Shown piece by piece: positions 36,081 to 44,708 of a DNA stretch of 64,000 nt. This stretch comes from JAVKEN01 sp040221415 (GTDB lineage Bacteria; Pseudomonadota; Alphaproteobacteria; Rickettsiales; JABSSG01), in assembly GCA_040221415.1 (NCBI GenBank), contig JAVKEN010000022.1:62001-126000 (forward strand). Reading direction: 5' to 3'. The position numbers and the translations under genes are program-made. Numbering within the stretch: the first letter of the stretch is position 1; each line of letters starts with the position of its first letter. Under the pieces are notes generated by a model that was not told the DNA's origin, made no database searches, and was given only the letters and a program-made list of their open reading frames with translations.

Positions 36081-37235
36081 CTATCTTCTTCGAGCACTTC
36101 CTGGCTCTGCTGACACCTTTCTTACAGCACGAGAACGGCGTGATGAACTTACATCTGAAGACTCGGTCATAGTACGAGGCATCTTACCTCCCACGTGACG
36201 AGCCTCTTTTAAAACTTCTGGCGTCGCACCTGGAACTTTTGGATCTTTTTTTGCTTTAGGCACAGACTCTGCTGGTTTTGCAACTTTTGGCCCATCTTTT
36301 TCTGCAGCTGATAAATCTTCTGCTGGTTTTACAATTTTTGGTCCCCTTGCATCATCTAGATGTGCTGACTCATCTCTTTCTCTTTCACCATCACCTTTTT
36401 GAACTTCCTCTGCAACAACTGTTTTTTTAGGGACAGCTTTTTTTACCTCCTCATGTCTTTCAACTTCTTTTTCAACTTTAACTTCCTGAGAGCGGGTTTT
36501 TTCTTGGGATTGAGTTTTTTGTGCTTCCGCCCTAGCTTTTTTAACTTCAGGGTAGAAATTTCCCTCTGGCAAATCTCGATTCTGTAAATCAACATATGCT
36601 ATTGGGCCAACAAATGGCACCGCTGATCCAAAAACATCAGCCATGTGCCTTTTCCAGCTTTTTTGTGGGCAAGATGGCGGCGGAGCAACTTTATCGGCAA
36701 CATAAGTTGCGGCCTTATCTCCTATAGTCGAAAAAGCACCCACTGCAGCAATATTAAAAGGAGGCGGAACTACACTAGCCAAAGTACCACCAGCTGCGCT
36801 AGATAATGTTTTAGCTGTATAAAAACCCATTCTTTTAACAAATGTTTTCCAGGTTTTAGGAACTCTAGGGTTAGCTATCGAATGCTGATAACAAGACATA
36901 ATGCCCTGAATGCCCCCAGATACAGCACCTACTATCTGCCCTACGCCAGGGGTAGCAAGCGCAACAGAATAGGCTCCTGCTGCAGCGACATAGCCAACAA
37001 CTAAAGCTGCATTCATAGCAAATGCAGCCACCAAACCAAAGGGCGGGAGCATCATGCAGGTAGCATTAACACCAGACCAAAAATTTAGAGTTCCCTGAGT
37101 AAAAGTTGGTGGATCATTATACTTTACTCGTTGTTGTCGCTGGAGTTTTTTTCTTGTTCTATATCCCCTGAATGCAGCTTGTATTTTTGTGGCTGCTTCA
37201 TTTCTCTGTTTGTCTTCTTCCCCTTCACTACTCAT
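36081..37235 (-). CDS. IQ-motif membrane protein, paralogue 1 of a tandem trio (384 aa)
   Basis: Residues 14-28 (AATKIQAAFRGYRTRKK) match the IQ calmodulin-binding consensus IQxxxRGxxxR exactly. Next is a Gly/Ala-rich hydrophobic region (about 60-200) with probable hairpins (GAYSVALATPGVGQIVGAVSGGIQG), a conserved ANPRVPKTWKTFVKRMGFYT, and VFGSAVPFVGPIAYVDLQNRDLPEG. The C-terminal half is charged, Lys/Glu-rich and ends in a basic RSRAVRKVSAEPGSARRR. The hydrophobic core and its flanks are shared with the genes at 37255 and 38308. IQ motifs are essentially eukaryotic and calmodulin is absent from bacteria, so a host-membrane effector binding calmodulin is the best inference. Confidence 0.8.
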   Translation of the reverse strand: MSSEGEEDKQRNEAATKIQAAFRGYRTRKKLQRQQRVKYNDPPTFTQGTLNFWSGVNATCMMLPPFGLVAAFAMNAALVVGYVAAAGAYSVALATPGVGQIVGAVSGGIQGIMSCYQHSIANPRVPKTWKTFVKRMGFYTAKTLSSAAGGTLASVVPPPFNIAAVGAFSTIGDKAATYVADKVAPPPSCPQKSWKRHMADVFGSAVPFVGPIAYVDLQNRDLPEGNFYPEVKKARAEAQKTQSQEKTRSQEVKVEKEVERHEEVKKAVPKKTVVAEEVQKGDGERERDESAHLDDARGPKIVKPAEDLSAAEKDGPKVAKPAESVPKAKKDPKVPGATPEVLKEARHVGGKMPRTMTESSDVSSSRRSRAVRKVSAEPGSARRR

Positions 37236-37254
37236 TTTTTTTCGCTAGATATCT

Positions 37255-38064
37255 CTATGAGCGTTCTTTTTTAGATTTTTCTCTTTCTTCTTTACGCTTT
37301 CTTTCGCGCTCTGCAATGCCAGGAGAAACATCATGAGCAAATGGATTGCCTGAGGACGCTTTAACCTTTCTTGTGTCAGCGCCTCCTACACCTGCTCCTG
37401 CTGCGTCCTTACTAACAGATCTACGACGCGGTCCTGTTGGCGTAGCCGTACGACGTTCTACTGTATGCGGTCCAGAATTGCTACGCTCACGCTCTTCTGA
37501 TTTTTCTGCTTTCTTTGGAACTCCTGGTAAAGCCTTGCCCGTATCAAGATCTACATTTTGATAACGAAGATAAAACGCCGAACCAAAACCAGGAACACAC
37601 GAAATGAGTAAATCTTTTATATTTCTAGAGAATGTTTTCTTTGGAACAGAACCAATTGAAGTCACTTGGTCAGATAAAGTACATAAACCTCCCAACGCTA
37701 CCGCATTAAGTCCTGGAATTGGAACTAAGCTTGCACCCGCGCCTGCAACAGTACTACCTAATATTTTAATTGTGTATCTTGTTGCTTTCCTTATATAGTC
37801 CTCCCACGATCTTGGCTTTGGCAATGGGTTTGCCTGATTATGTCGTACACAAGCTGCTATACCAAGCCCAAGTCCTGCTGCCGCACCAATAATTTGCCCA
37901 ACGAAAGGAACCATTAGTCCGAATGAAAAGGCTGAGAATACTACACCGTATGCAAAAAACCCTCCAGCACCAACTAAAACTGTTTTAAGGGTGCCATTTT
38001 TTTCTCTGTATGCTGATAATTTTCCTGATAATCGCGCATATACGCTTTTTGTTTCTTCACTCAT
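37255..38064 (-). CDS. Gly-rich membrane-hairpin protein, paralogue 2 (269 aa)
   Basis: ATG 38064 (MSEETKSVYARLSGKLS). The shared core is clear: SFGLMVPFVGQIIGAAAGLGLG, ANPLPKPRSWEDYIRKATRYT, AGAGASLVPIPGLNAVALGG, DQVTSIGSVPKKTFSRNIKD, then CVPGFGSAFYLRYQNVDLDTG. The C-terminal 90 residues are disordered, Arg/Ser/Lys-rich and end KSKKERS. It lacks an IQ motif. The Gly-rich helices could form membrane hairpins. Start and stop spacing places it in the same minus-strand run as its paralogues. Confidence 0.75.
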   Translation of the reverse strand: MSEETKSVYARLSGKLSAYREKNGTLKTVLVGAGGFFAYGVVFSAFSFGLMVPFVGQIIGAAAGLGLGIAACVRHNQANPLPKPRSWEDYIRKATRYTIKILGSTVAGAGASLVPIPGLNAVALGGLCTLSDQVTSIGSVPKKTFSRNIKDLLISCVPGFGSAFYLRYQNVDLDTGKALPGVPKKAEKSEERERSNSGPHTVERRTATPTGPRRRSVSKDAAGAGVGGADTRKVKASSGNPFAHDVSPGIAERERKRKEEREKSKKERS

Positions 38065-38065
38065 A

Positions 38066-38245
38066 TTATACTCCTTGTCCTTGATTTTGTTGTTGTTTTT
38101 GTTGCCGAACCTTATCTAAACCTGGGGTTGCAGCTGGCGAATTAAGATTATGCTTTTTATCGAACTGACCTTCTCCCTCGATACCCAGTGTTTGCATTAT
38201 TTTCTTTGCTTGCTTCTCTACCTCCAGCGTTACAGATTCAACCAT
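38066..38245 (-). CDS. Small Gln-rich protein between paralogues (59 aa)
   Basis: ATG 38245 encodes MVESVTLEVEKQAKKIMQTLGI, then a Gln/Lys tail (VRQQKQQQNQGQGV). It ends one base before the next gene's ATG, typical of an operon, and fills the gap between paralogues 2 and 3. The first half is a plausible amphipathic helix. No family is recognised. Confidence 0.6.
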   Translation of the reverse strand: MVESVTLEVEKQAKKIMQTLGIEGEGQFDKKHNLNSPAATPGLDKVRQQKQQQNQGQGV

Positions 38246-38307
38246 AAGTTTTCATTTTTCTAAAATCTTAAAAGGAAAAGATTAATAAATGGTAAATTTT
38301 TTAAAAT

Positions 38308-39270
38308 TTACTTTGGTGATCGACCAGGCTCTTTTTTTGGCTTTTCCACTCGCGCAGATGATGGGATCGCAGATGGAGAAACAGGACTTCTTGGATCTGC
38401 TTCGTGAGACACTGCAGGCGTACTGGCCGCAGAAGCTTTGCTTTTTGAAGCTGGAGCAGCTAGTTCTGCCGGAACAGGGGGTTTAGTTGCAGGATCGTGA
38501 CTTTCAGGAGTCGATACCGACTTTTTTGACTCTTTAACCGGAGGTAGGCTTGACTCCGCTCCCGTTGTTGTGGAGCTGATAGATCTTCCCTCTCTCCTTG
38601 CCCTACGTTCTTCTGCGGATGGCATTCTTCTCTCCTCCTCGCCCTTGACGCTTGTTTCGCGCTTTTGTTCCTTTTCATGCGCTATATCGCCCACAGGGGC
38701 TATTGGCAATTGGGCTTCTGCAATTTTTTTTGATTCTTTTTCCGAAGACAATGCTTCCCCAGTGTATAAATCATGATTCTTTGTTACAGTCACTTGGTGA
38801 TACATACCAGGAATCAATGATAAACCAATATCTCGCATAAATCTGCTAAACCCTTTCATTGGAGGTTTAGAACCTATAGAAGTTACTTTATCTGCTATTG
38901 TCATTGCTACGCCCATTAATGAAACAGTCGCCGCCCCTACAGCAACTGACCCAACTCCAAATGTAACTGCTCCAACCACTGTAGATGCAATTGAAGCCGC
39001 ACCACCCGCTGCTAACCCAATAGCTAATGATGCACCTGCCTTGAAAAGGCAAATAGGAACCTTTGCTATAAGCCAGTGATCTGGATTTGCTTCAAGATAT
39101 TTTTTACAAGATTGATAGCCTTGGATACACCCTGCGATACCACCAGCAATAACACTTGCCCCCGGTATACTCATACCAACAACCAAGGCTGCTGCATAAA
39201 AATTGCTTTTAGCAAACTCCCACCATGTATTGATTTTCTTAGGCTCTGGTTTTTTTTCTTCGCTACTCAC
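38308..39270 (-). CDS. Gly-rich membrane-hairpin protein, paralogue 3 (320 aa)
   Basis: GTG start at 39270 (MSSEEKKPEPKKINTWWEF). The core shares GMSIPGASVIAGGIAGCIQG, a Lys/Asn/Pro boundary (LEANPDHWLIAK), long Gly/Ala/Val helices (GLAAGGAASIASTVVGAVTF), IADKVTSIGSKPPMKGFSRF, and LSLIPGMYHQVTVTKNHDLY with its paralogues. The C-terminal 130 residues are disordered and charged, with an Ala/Ser/Pro tail ending EPGRSPK. No IQ motif is present. Function is unknown; context suggests an effector or membrane remodeller. Confidence 0.75.
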   Translation of the reverse strand: MSSEEKKPEPKKINTWWEFAKSNFYAAALVVGMSIPGASVIAGGIAGCIQGYQSCKKYLEANPDHWLIAKVPICLFKAGASLAIGLAAGGAASIASTVVGAVTFGVGSVAVGAATVSLMGVAMTIADKVTSIGSKPPMKGFSRFMRDIGLSLIPGMYHQVTVTKNHDLYTGEALSSEKESKKIAEAQLPIAPVGDIAHEKEQKRETSVKGEEERRMPSAEERRARREGRSISSTTTGAESSLPPVKESKKSVSTPESHDPATKPPVPAELAAPASKSKASAASTPAVSHEADPRSPVSPSAIPSSARVEKPKKEPGRSPK

Positions 39271-39289
39271 ACTCTCAACCTTTTATTAA

Positions 39290-40198
39290 CTATCTAACAC
39301 GTCGGCTTGGCGGCCTTAAATCTTTGTGTTCTCTTTTTGGGACCGCTGCCTCAGCTGCTCCTAATAATTTCTCTTTGGACATTCTTGGGGCAAGTCTTCT
39401 TGTTTTAACTTGCTTAACAAGCTCTCCCATATAATTCTCCATACTGTGAGAACTTAAAGTAGAATCAACCAAAGATCTTAAGGTAGAGAAAAAATCTTCT
39501 CTTTGTGAAGATTCACCTATAGCTACATCACCTCCAGCTAATTGAAGAATTTCAGAGCTTCTTCTTGTTAGATCTCTACTGCCATTAAAAACCACCGTAG
39601 GTCGCCTTGCTGAATCTGATATACGCGGTACAAAATCTCGCTCATCAATAATATCACATACTTCAATCCCAAGCGCTGCAGCTTTTGATATTTCTTCACT
39701 AATTTTTACACCTGGCGCCCCTGCTCCAAACACAAATACTTTCACGTCCTTTTCTCCACCAGATTCTTTATATTTTTTTGCGCCAACTATAGCTTGAGCG
39801 CTACCTGCACTATGCGCTATAACCTCAACTGTATCGCTTGGATTTCCATCAATAAAACGAACTATTGATTCTTCAATTAATTCATTTCGCTTTTTTGCAG
39901 ACTTTAAACCCATTATCTGCGAAGGGTAATCAGTGATTGGCATATTAGAATTAACCCAGGCAATTTTAGCATCCTCGCCCATTTCTCTTTGCCACATTTC
40001 AGAAAAATCTTTTGCTGAGGCTGGGGCTTCTGTAATCGAGCCAGGAACAAATAAAGTAGGAGACGACATATCACTCACAGCGCCAATTTCAACTTCTGGA
40101 GCTCTTGCTTCGCCGCGTGCGATATACGCACTTCCTATCGCCGCCCCTTCGGCAAGACCTGTAGATATTCCGGTTCTTCTTAGTATAGAAGCTAACAT
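39290..40198 (-). CDS. Alpha/beta-hydrolase (lipase-like) with basic Ala-rich N-terminus (302 aa)
   Basis: The nucleophile elbow is seen as VEVIAHSAGSAQA (near residue 125, Ser in H-S-A-G-S), an Asp follows in DIIDERDFVPR, and a His in LSSHSMENYM, in the order of a Ser-Asp-His triad. This matches PGAP1-like or lipase-class alpha/beta-hydrolases. The first 30 residues (MLASILRRTGISTGLAEGAA) are basic, Ala/Ser-rich and free of acids early on, like a mitochondrial presequence. The tail is basic (PPSRRVR). Its ATG overlaps the stop of the ankyrin gene (TAATG) and has GAGGGTGG upstream. It may be a secreted lipase; the substrate is unknown. Confidence 0.75.
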   Translation of the reverse strand: MLASILRRTGISTGLAEGAAIGSAYIARGEARAPEVEIGAVSDMSSPTLFVPGSITEAPASAKDFSEMWQREMGEDAKIAWVNSNMPITDYPSQIMGLKSAKKRNELIEESIVRFIDGNPSDTVEVIAHSAGSAQAIVGAKKYKESGGEKDVKVFVFGAGAPGVKISEEISKAAALGIEVCDIIDERDFVPRISDSARRPTVVFNGSRDLTRRSSEILQLAGGDVAIGESSQREDFFSTLRSLVDSTLSSHSMENYMGELVKQVKTRRLAPRMSKEKLLGAAEAAVPKREHKDLRPPSRRVR

Positions 40199-40812
40199 TA
40201 AGCCACCCTCCCGAAAATCTCTTTAATCGTATCTACAGGTGCAACATTGTACATATTTATATGCTCAATATCCGCACCCTTCTTCGCAAGAATCAAAGCT
40301 GTTTCGGCCGCCCCGCAGCTGCAAGCTGTACATAATGGCGTATTATGAAATTTATCAATTACATCAACAAAGATTTTATCACTTAGAATGCTTGCCAATT
40401 TATAATTATTGGCCACTGCGCATTGATGAAGAGCCGAGCATCCGTAAATATCACGAATCGTTAAATCTGCACCACGGTCAATTAGCATTTGCGCCATCTC
40501 AACATCGTCAATTGCAGCACACACATGAATTAAAGTATTACCAAAATCATCTTGAATATTAATATCCGCACCACCATCAATTAACAACTGGAGAATTTCT
40601 TTCTGCTTAGCATAGCATGCTAAATGTGCCGGTGTTTTTTTGAAATTATTTAGGGCGTTTACATCCACTCCAGATGCAATAAATTCTTTTACTTCGTTTA
40701 CTTTTCCAAACTGGCAAGCTATATGAAGATAACTACTTCCGGCGAGATCCTTGCCTCCGTTACCTTTTGCAAGCTTAATTGCCTCTTCGTAAGTAGCTTT
40801 GATTGCTTTCAT
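40198..40812 (-). CDS. Ankyrin-repeat protein (204 aa)
   Basis: About five ankyrin repeats fill the protein: SYLHIACQFGKVNEVKEFI, TPAHLACYAKQKEILQLLI, TLIHVCAAIDDVEMAQMLI, SALHQCAVANNYKLASIL and TPLCTACSCGAAETALIL, each with the DGGADIN or DRGADLT type turn. Ankyrin proteins mediate protein binding and in Rickettsiales are often secreted effectors. It is translationally coupled to the downstream hydrolase, so the pair may act together (inference). Confidence 0.9.
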   Translation of the reverse strand: MKAIKATYEEAIKLAKGNGGKDLAGSSYLHIACQFGKVNEVKEFIASGVDVNALNNFKKTPAHLACYAKQKEILQLLIDGGADINIQDDFGNTLIHVCAAIDDVEMAQMLIDRGADLTIRDIYGCSALHQCAVANNYKLASILSDKIFVDVIDKFHNTPLCTACSCGAAETALILAKKGADIEHINMYNVAPVDTIKEIFGRVA

Positions 40813-40872
40813 TTACTCATTCACCCAGTTTTCTTTAATTATAAAAGAACTCTTGGCGAACGCGCAAGGAAT

Positions 40873-41433
40873 TTATGGTGAAAATACTTTTACGGGATCA
40901 GCCCCAGCAAGAGCAGCTACTAAAGCCATCTCCCAAGCTTGACCATGAGTAAGATCCAAGTCTGAATCTTCTACTCGAAGTTCAACACCCTCTGGATCAG
41001 CCTCGTCATCATCTTCTTCAACAACTACCTCGACTCTAACCACACCTGAACCTTCAGAATCTTCTTCTGCGCCTTCTTCGCCTCCCTCTTCATCAGAGTC
41101 ATGCATAAAACCACCTAACACTGAACCGAGCCAGCCAAATAAATTTTCTTCTTGCTCCGCAGTTACATCACCAGCCTCTGTCAAACCATCACCAACGCCT
41201 TCATTAAAACTTTCTTCCACTCTCTCAGCTTCGTGAGTTTCATCTAAATCTTCTTTATCTGGCATATCTTCGTCCCTCAACATTTCTTCATCTTCTTCCC
41301 AGAGAAAATTTCTAACAGCAATTCCTGCTAAGCGCAAGGCTGTTTGCATATGTGGCTTTGTGAGTTCTTGTTCGTCAATAGGTTTAGGCGCATCACCAGC
41401 AAAATTGATGCCCTGTTTTTCGCCACTAGACAT
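40873..41433 (-). CDS. Hyperacidic protein (186 aa)
   Basis: ATG 41433 (MSSGEKQGINFAGDAPKP); the first six residues equal those of the gene at 24135. Residues about 30-45 form a helix (LRLAGIAVRNFLWEE), followed by a long Glu/Asp/Gly tract, a short hydrophobic piece (LFGWLGSVLGGFMH), more acid, and a C-terminal helix (HGQAWEMALVAALAGADP). It belongs by composition to the acidic class of 17.5-25.9 kb, although it lies apart from it. No family is recognised. Confidence 0.7.
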   Translation of the reverse strand: MSSGEKQGINFAGDAPKPIDEQELTKPHMQTALRLAGIAVRNFLWEEDEEMLRDEDMPDKEDLDETHEAERVEESFNEGVGDGLTEAGDVTAEQEENLFGWLGSVLGGFMHDSDEEGGEEGAEEDSEGSGVVRVEVVVEEDDDEADPEGVELRVEDSDLDLTHGQAWEMALVAALAGADPVKVFSP

Positions 41434-41553
41434 AATATTACCATCATCATTCCTTACTAAAATTGTAACACCTTTAAGACCTTTAACAAATTCTTATTTA
41501 CTTAAAGTTGAATCTCTGTATCATTCACCTCTTTAAAAAGGCTTGTAATATTT

Positions 41554-41778
41554 ATGAGGAACAAAGCATTTTGTGCAACGCTTGCTTTATCTACCGAGTT
41601 TGCATTTAATCATGCAGTTTGGTCGTTACATTCTAGAGAATTCTTTGAACAAAACCATGAAGAAATAGCTGAACGTGGCCGTCTGCTTGGTATATCTGTT
41701 TACACTATATGTGACTTATTAGGAGCTAATGAAGCATTTAATGCCATGACAAATGCAAACTGCATTGAGCTTTTCTAA
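41554..41778 (+). CDS. Small helical protein (74 aa)
   Basis: ATG 41554 (MRNKAFCATLALSTEFAFNH). The protein looks fully helical, with a mildly hydrophobic first 20 residues that could be a weak signal or a helix (not a clear signal peptide). It is a divergent neighbour of the acidic 186-residue gene, with 120 bases between them. No family is recognised. Confidence 0.55.
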   Translation: MRNKAFCATLALSTEFAFNHAVWSLHSREFFEQNHEEIAERGRLLGISVYTICDLLGANEAFNAMTNANCIELF

Positions 41779-41820
41779 TAAACACTCAACAAAATTATAA
41801 AAATCATTTATTAATAATGC

Positions 41821-42597
41821 ATGACGCAAGAATTTCCAAATCTAAAAAGTTTAGTTGCAAAATCCATTTTTAAGACATGGCAACAGGCTTCTATACTTCA
41901 CCCTAATGAAGTTAGCCTGCTAACTGGTGAAAATTTTGTGGCATACAACTCACCTGTTAATGATGCTTTTCTTAATTGGGTATGGGCAGAGGATATTAAT
42001 AATAAACTTATTGAAAAAATAGACCAATTCTATCAGGGAAAGCCCCATTGTTATTATCTTGATTCTGCAAATAACTGGCTCATGGCTGACATCCAAGAGA
42101 CTGAATTAGTTTCAACAAATAAATACAGGCAGTTTTACAAAAATTTAAGCGGCCCACCACCTATACTAGATCATCAATTCAAACTTGATATAAGCTTTGT
42201 TGAAAGCGATGAAGAATTAGATGAATGGTGCGAAACTTTTTGCAATGGTTATGGAGCATATACTCCCGATTACATCAAACATAAAGTTCAGCACTTTATA
42301 GGCATTAGCGACTATAAACTTGCGCTTGGTCGTTACAATGGAAGTGCAGTTTCAACCGGAATGCTATTCCTTAATGAGGGTGTAGCTGGTATTTTTGCAA
42401 TATCCACAGTTTCAACTTATAGGAAAAAAGGTTTTGCAAAACAAATGTCTGAATTTCTCGAGAATTATGCTCGTAAAAGAAATTGTACTAAAGTTGCTTT
42501 AAATGCCACTCCTGAAGCTGACCCTATGTATTTCAAACTTGGCTATAACATTCTTATTGAAGAAATAATTTTCCTGCCAAGCAAATATTATTTTTAG
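41821..42597 (+). CDS. GNAT-family N-acetyltransferase (258 aa)
   Basis: The C-terminal half is a GNAT fold: GVAGIFAISTVSTYRKKGFA carries the acetyl-CoA pyrophosphate-binding R-K-x-G-x-A segment (motif A), then LENYARKRNCTKVALNATPE and a terminal MYFKLGYNI (motif B). The N-terminal 120 residues are a separate part as in other two-part GNAT proteins. The acceptor is not evident. ATG 41821 has no obvious ribosome binding site. Confidence 0.85.
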   Translation: MTQEFPNLKSLVAKSIFKTWQQASILHPNEVSLLTGENFVAYNSPVNDAFLNWVWAEDINNKLIEKIDQFYQGKPHCYYLDSANNWLMADIQETELVSTNKYRQFYKNLSGPPPILDHQFKLDISFVESDEELDEWCETFCNGYGAYTPDYIKHKVQHFIGISDYKLALGRYNGSAVSTGMLFLNEGVAGIFAISTVSTYRKKGFAKQMSEFLENYARKRNCTKVALNATPEADPMYFKLGYNILIEEIIFLPSKYYF

Positions 42598-42726
42598 ACC
42601 CTTTTCACAATACTCTTTTTGTGCTTATATACGATTTATAGCAAGGCATAAATATATGAGGGTGGGATAGTAAAATATCTTAAAATAGGGGACGGTACGC
42701 ATCTTGAGTTACTAGATTGCAGAGGC

Positions 42727-43623
42727 ATGTCTTCAAATGAATTACGTGGGATAATTCAACAAAAGAATGGGCACTTAAATGGTGCTTTCATTGACCGGTC
42801 AGCTTTTGCCAATTTAATTCGTCTTCATAATCAAGGTGTCTCATTTTCTTTGCGTAGAGCAAGCTTCATAGGCATAGACCTTTCTTCAAGACTAATTCAC
42901 GATCCTAATGCTAGAGAAATCCTTGCCTTCTTCAGAGTGAGTAATTTAGATTTGTCCCACAGCGTTTTTGTTGATGCAAATCTTAACGACGTTTTGTTTG
43001 AGAATTGTAATTTGCGTGGCGCTACCTTTCGAAGAGCAAACTGTTCTAATACAACTTTTTATGGGTGCGACTTATTTAGAACTATGTTCTCTGAAGCAAC
43101 AAGCCTTAAACCGGCACAAGTTTTTAAGTCATTTAACCGAACAGAAGCTATCTATACAGACCCCACCGAGTATCAAAAGATGCTCGCCGGATTTGTTGCT
43201 CTTCACCAAGAATCGGCAAGAAGTAAAAGGCCGAAAAAGTTTGGTATAAAGTCTTTCTACCTAAGAGCTTATCGCAAAATAATGAATAAACTTGCGGGCG
43301 AACCTCACCCAAGAGGTCCCAAAATTTTTGTTGATATAACCCAAACCGGCAATACAGGAGAGTCTAAAAAAACCAGACAGGATATTTTTGAAAGATCATG
43401 CAACCAGTTACCGCAGGAGATAACGCCAACAATTTCTGCCCCCCCTACCTTGCCAATGCCAAGAGCTGATCTGTTAAGAGAAGCAACAAAAGTTGTCCAC
43501 CGAGCACAACAAAGCTTTGCATCAAATGGTCACAGGAAATTTAGACAAAAAGAGCTTTCAAAAATTCATAAGGAACTTAAAGAAAAACCGAATGTACATA
43601 GTGGAAATGAAGTTGGGAACTAA
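42727..43623 (+). CDS. Pentapeptide-repeat protein (298 aa)
   Basis: Residues about 70-130 hold pentapeptide repeats of the A(D/N)LxX type (SNLDLSHSVFVDANLNDV, NCNLRGATFRRANCSNTTF), which form a right-handed beta-helix. A basic, disordered C-terminal half follows (about 150-298). The ATG at 42727 lacks a well-placed ribosome site. In frame upstream to 42652 the sequence looks coding (KYLKIGDGTHLELLDCRG) but has no normal start codon, so the true start is uncertain. Four bases at the stop overlap the convergent NUDIX gene. Confidence 0.75.
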   Translation: MSSNELRGIIQQKNGHLNGAFIDRSAFANLIRLHNQGVSFSLRRASFIGIDLSSRLIHDPNAREILAFFRVSNLDLSHSVFVDANLNDVLFENCNLRGATFRRANCSNTTFYGCDLFRTMFSEATSLKPAQVFKSFNRTEAIYTDPTEYQKMLAGFVALHQESARSKRPKKFGIKSFYLRAYRKIMNKLAGEPHPRGPKIFVDITQTGNTGESKKTRQDIFERSCNQLPQEITPTISAPPTLPMPRADLLREATKVVHRAQQSFASNGHRKFRQKELSKIHKELKEKPNVHSGNEVGN

Positions 43624-44129
43624 TCCACCTTCTCTTTTAAAAGGAAATTTGCAATATTGCCCCCCTCTTTCTTCACTGATTCGATTGCATTGAATAACCC
43701 AACAGCGTTAAACAAAAACGGTGAGGAATTATCAAGATTAACGGAATCCATATCTAACCATTCACATCCTAACGAATCATTGCCATCACCATCTTTTTTA
43801 ACCTCGCCTTCTTCAAGCTCGACCTCATAAACCATTCCAACATGCCTAAACCAGCACTTCCTTTCTTCTTTTGGATCAATCCAGTAATCACATTCACAAA
43901 GATGATCAAAGGTTCTGAGCTGCCAACAAGCTTTCACTTTAAGGCCGACCTCTTCTTTAAATTCACGAGCAAGAGCCTCTAAAATAAGCTCATCATCTTC
44001 TAAACCACCTCCTGGTAAATCATACTTCCCTTTATATGGACCTTTAGCTTTCTTGATAGCTAACACCTTATTTTTGCGAACAACAACTCCGTAAACTCCA
44101 AGATGGGAAAAGCTGATATGTTTACTCAT
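43620..44129 (-). CDS. NUDIX hydrolase (169 aa)
   Basis: The full NUDIX box GX5EX7REUXEEXGU is present from about residue 39 (GGLEDDE... ALAREFKEEVGL), preceded by YDLPGG. Such enzymes cleave nucleoside diphosphates linked to another moiety, using metal held by the REUXEE glutamates. The substrate cannot be assigned. Length is normal for the family. Confidence 0.9.
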   Translation of the reverse strand: MSKHISFSHLGVYGVVVRKNKVLAIKKAKGPYKGKYDLPGGGLEDDELILEALAREFKEEVGLKVKACWQLRTFDHLCECDYWIDPKEERKCWFRHVGMVYEVELEEGEVKKDGDGNDSLGCEWLDMDSVNLDNSSPFLFNAVGLFNAIESVKKEGGNIANFLLKEKVD

Positions 44130-44175
44130 GATATCAAAACTATGCTAAAATTAATCAAACACTAGGGTAGATGTG

Positions 44176-44691
44176 ATGAAGAAAAATCTCAATAATAAAT
44201 TAAGCACCTTAGTAGATACAGTTTCCGAACATTCGCGGCATGATATAAATGTCGTCTATTTTAAAGACAGTAATGAATATCTTGCTTTTAACAGGAACAA
44301 ACAAATAATTAACCCCATCACTAAAAACAATTGTGATTTTATTCAACATTTTAATGCCGATGACCATAATAATTTTATCTGCGTCACACATGAGGTTCAA
44401 TTCTCATCAAGCATAGAATTATTTACAACCTGCAGCAGCCTAGCTCTTATCAGTAGATTTATAGAGCTTAGCTCTTGCATGACCTATTCTCTATATTCTT
44501 TTTGCGGAGCCCTTTCTATGGCGCTTCCTATATACGAAGCTTTTCATCAAGGAGATGTCATTGAGGTCAATGATATTCGCTATAATTTTGAACAGCTTCC
44601 TTCATCTCATAGTGTTGATGAAGTACAAAAGTTATTTAATTACAACACAGGGGTTTTCCCTCTAGAAAATTCCGATATACTTATTGCCTAA
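44176..44691 (+). CDS. Unknown soluble protein (171 aa)
   Basis: I choose ATG 44176 (MKKNLNNKLSTLVDTVSEHS), with AGGG eight bases upstream; a GTG one codon earlier is the alternative. The protein is mixed strand and helix with several Cys, a hydrophobic middle (SSLALISRFIELSSCMTYSL) too polar to be a clear membrane segment, and no known motif. It lies 17 bases before the MLGR-type gene and is probably co-transcribed with it. Confidence 0.65.
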   Translation: MKKNLNNKLSTLVDTVSEHSRHDINVVYFKDSNEYLAFNRNKQIINPITKNNCDFIQHFNADDHNNFICVTHEVQFSSSIELFTTCSSLALISRFIELSSCMTYSLYSFCGALSMALPIYEAFHQGDVIEVNDIRYNFEQLPSSHSVDEVQKLFNYNTGVFPLENSDILIA

Positions 44692-44708
44692 TTTATTGAA
44701 GAAAAATT

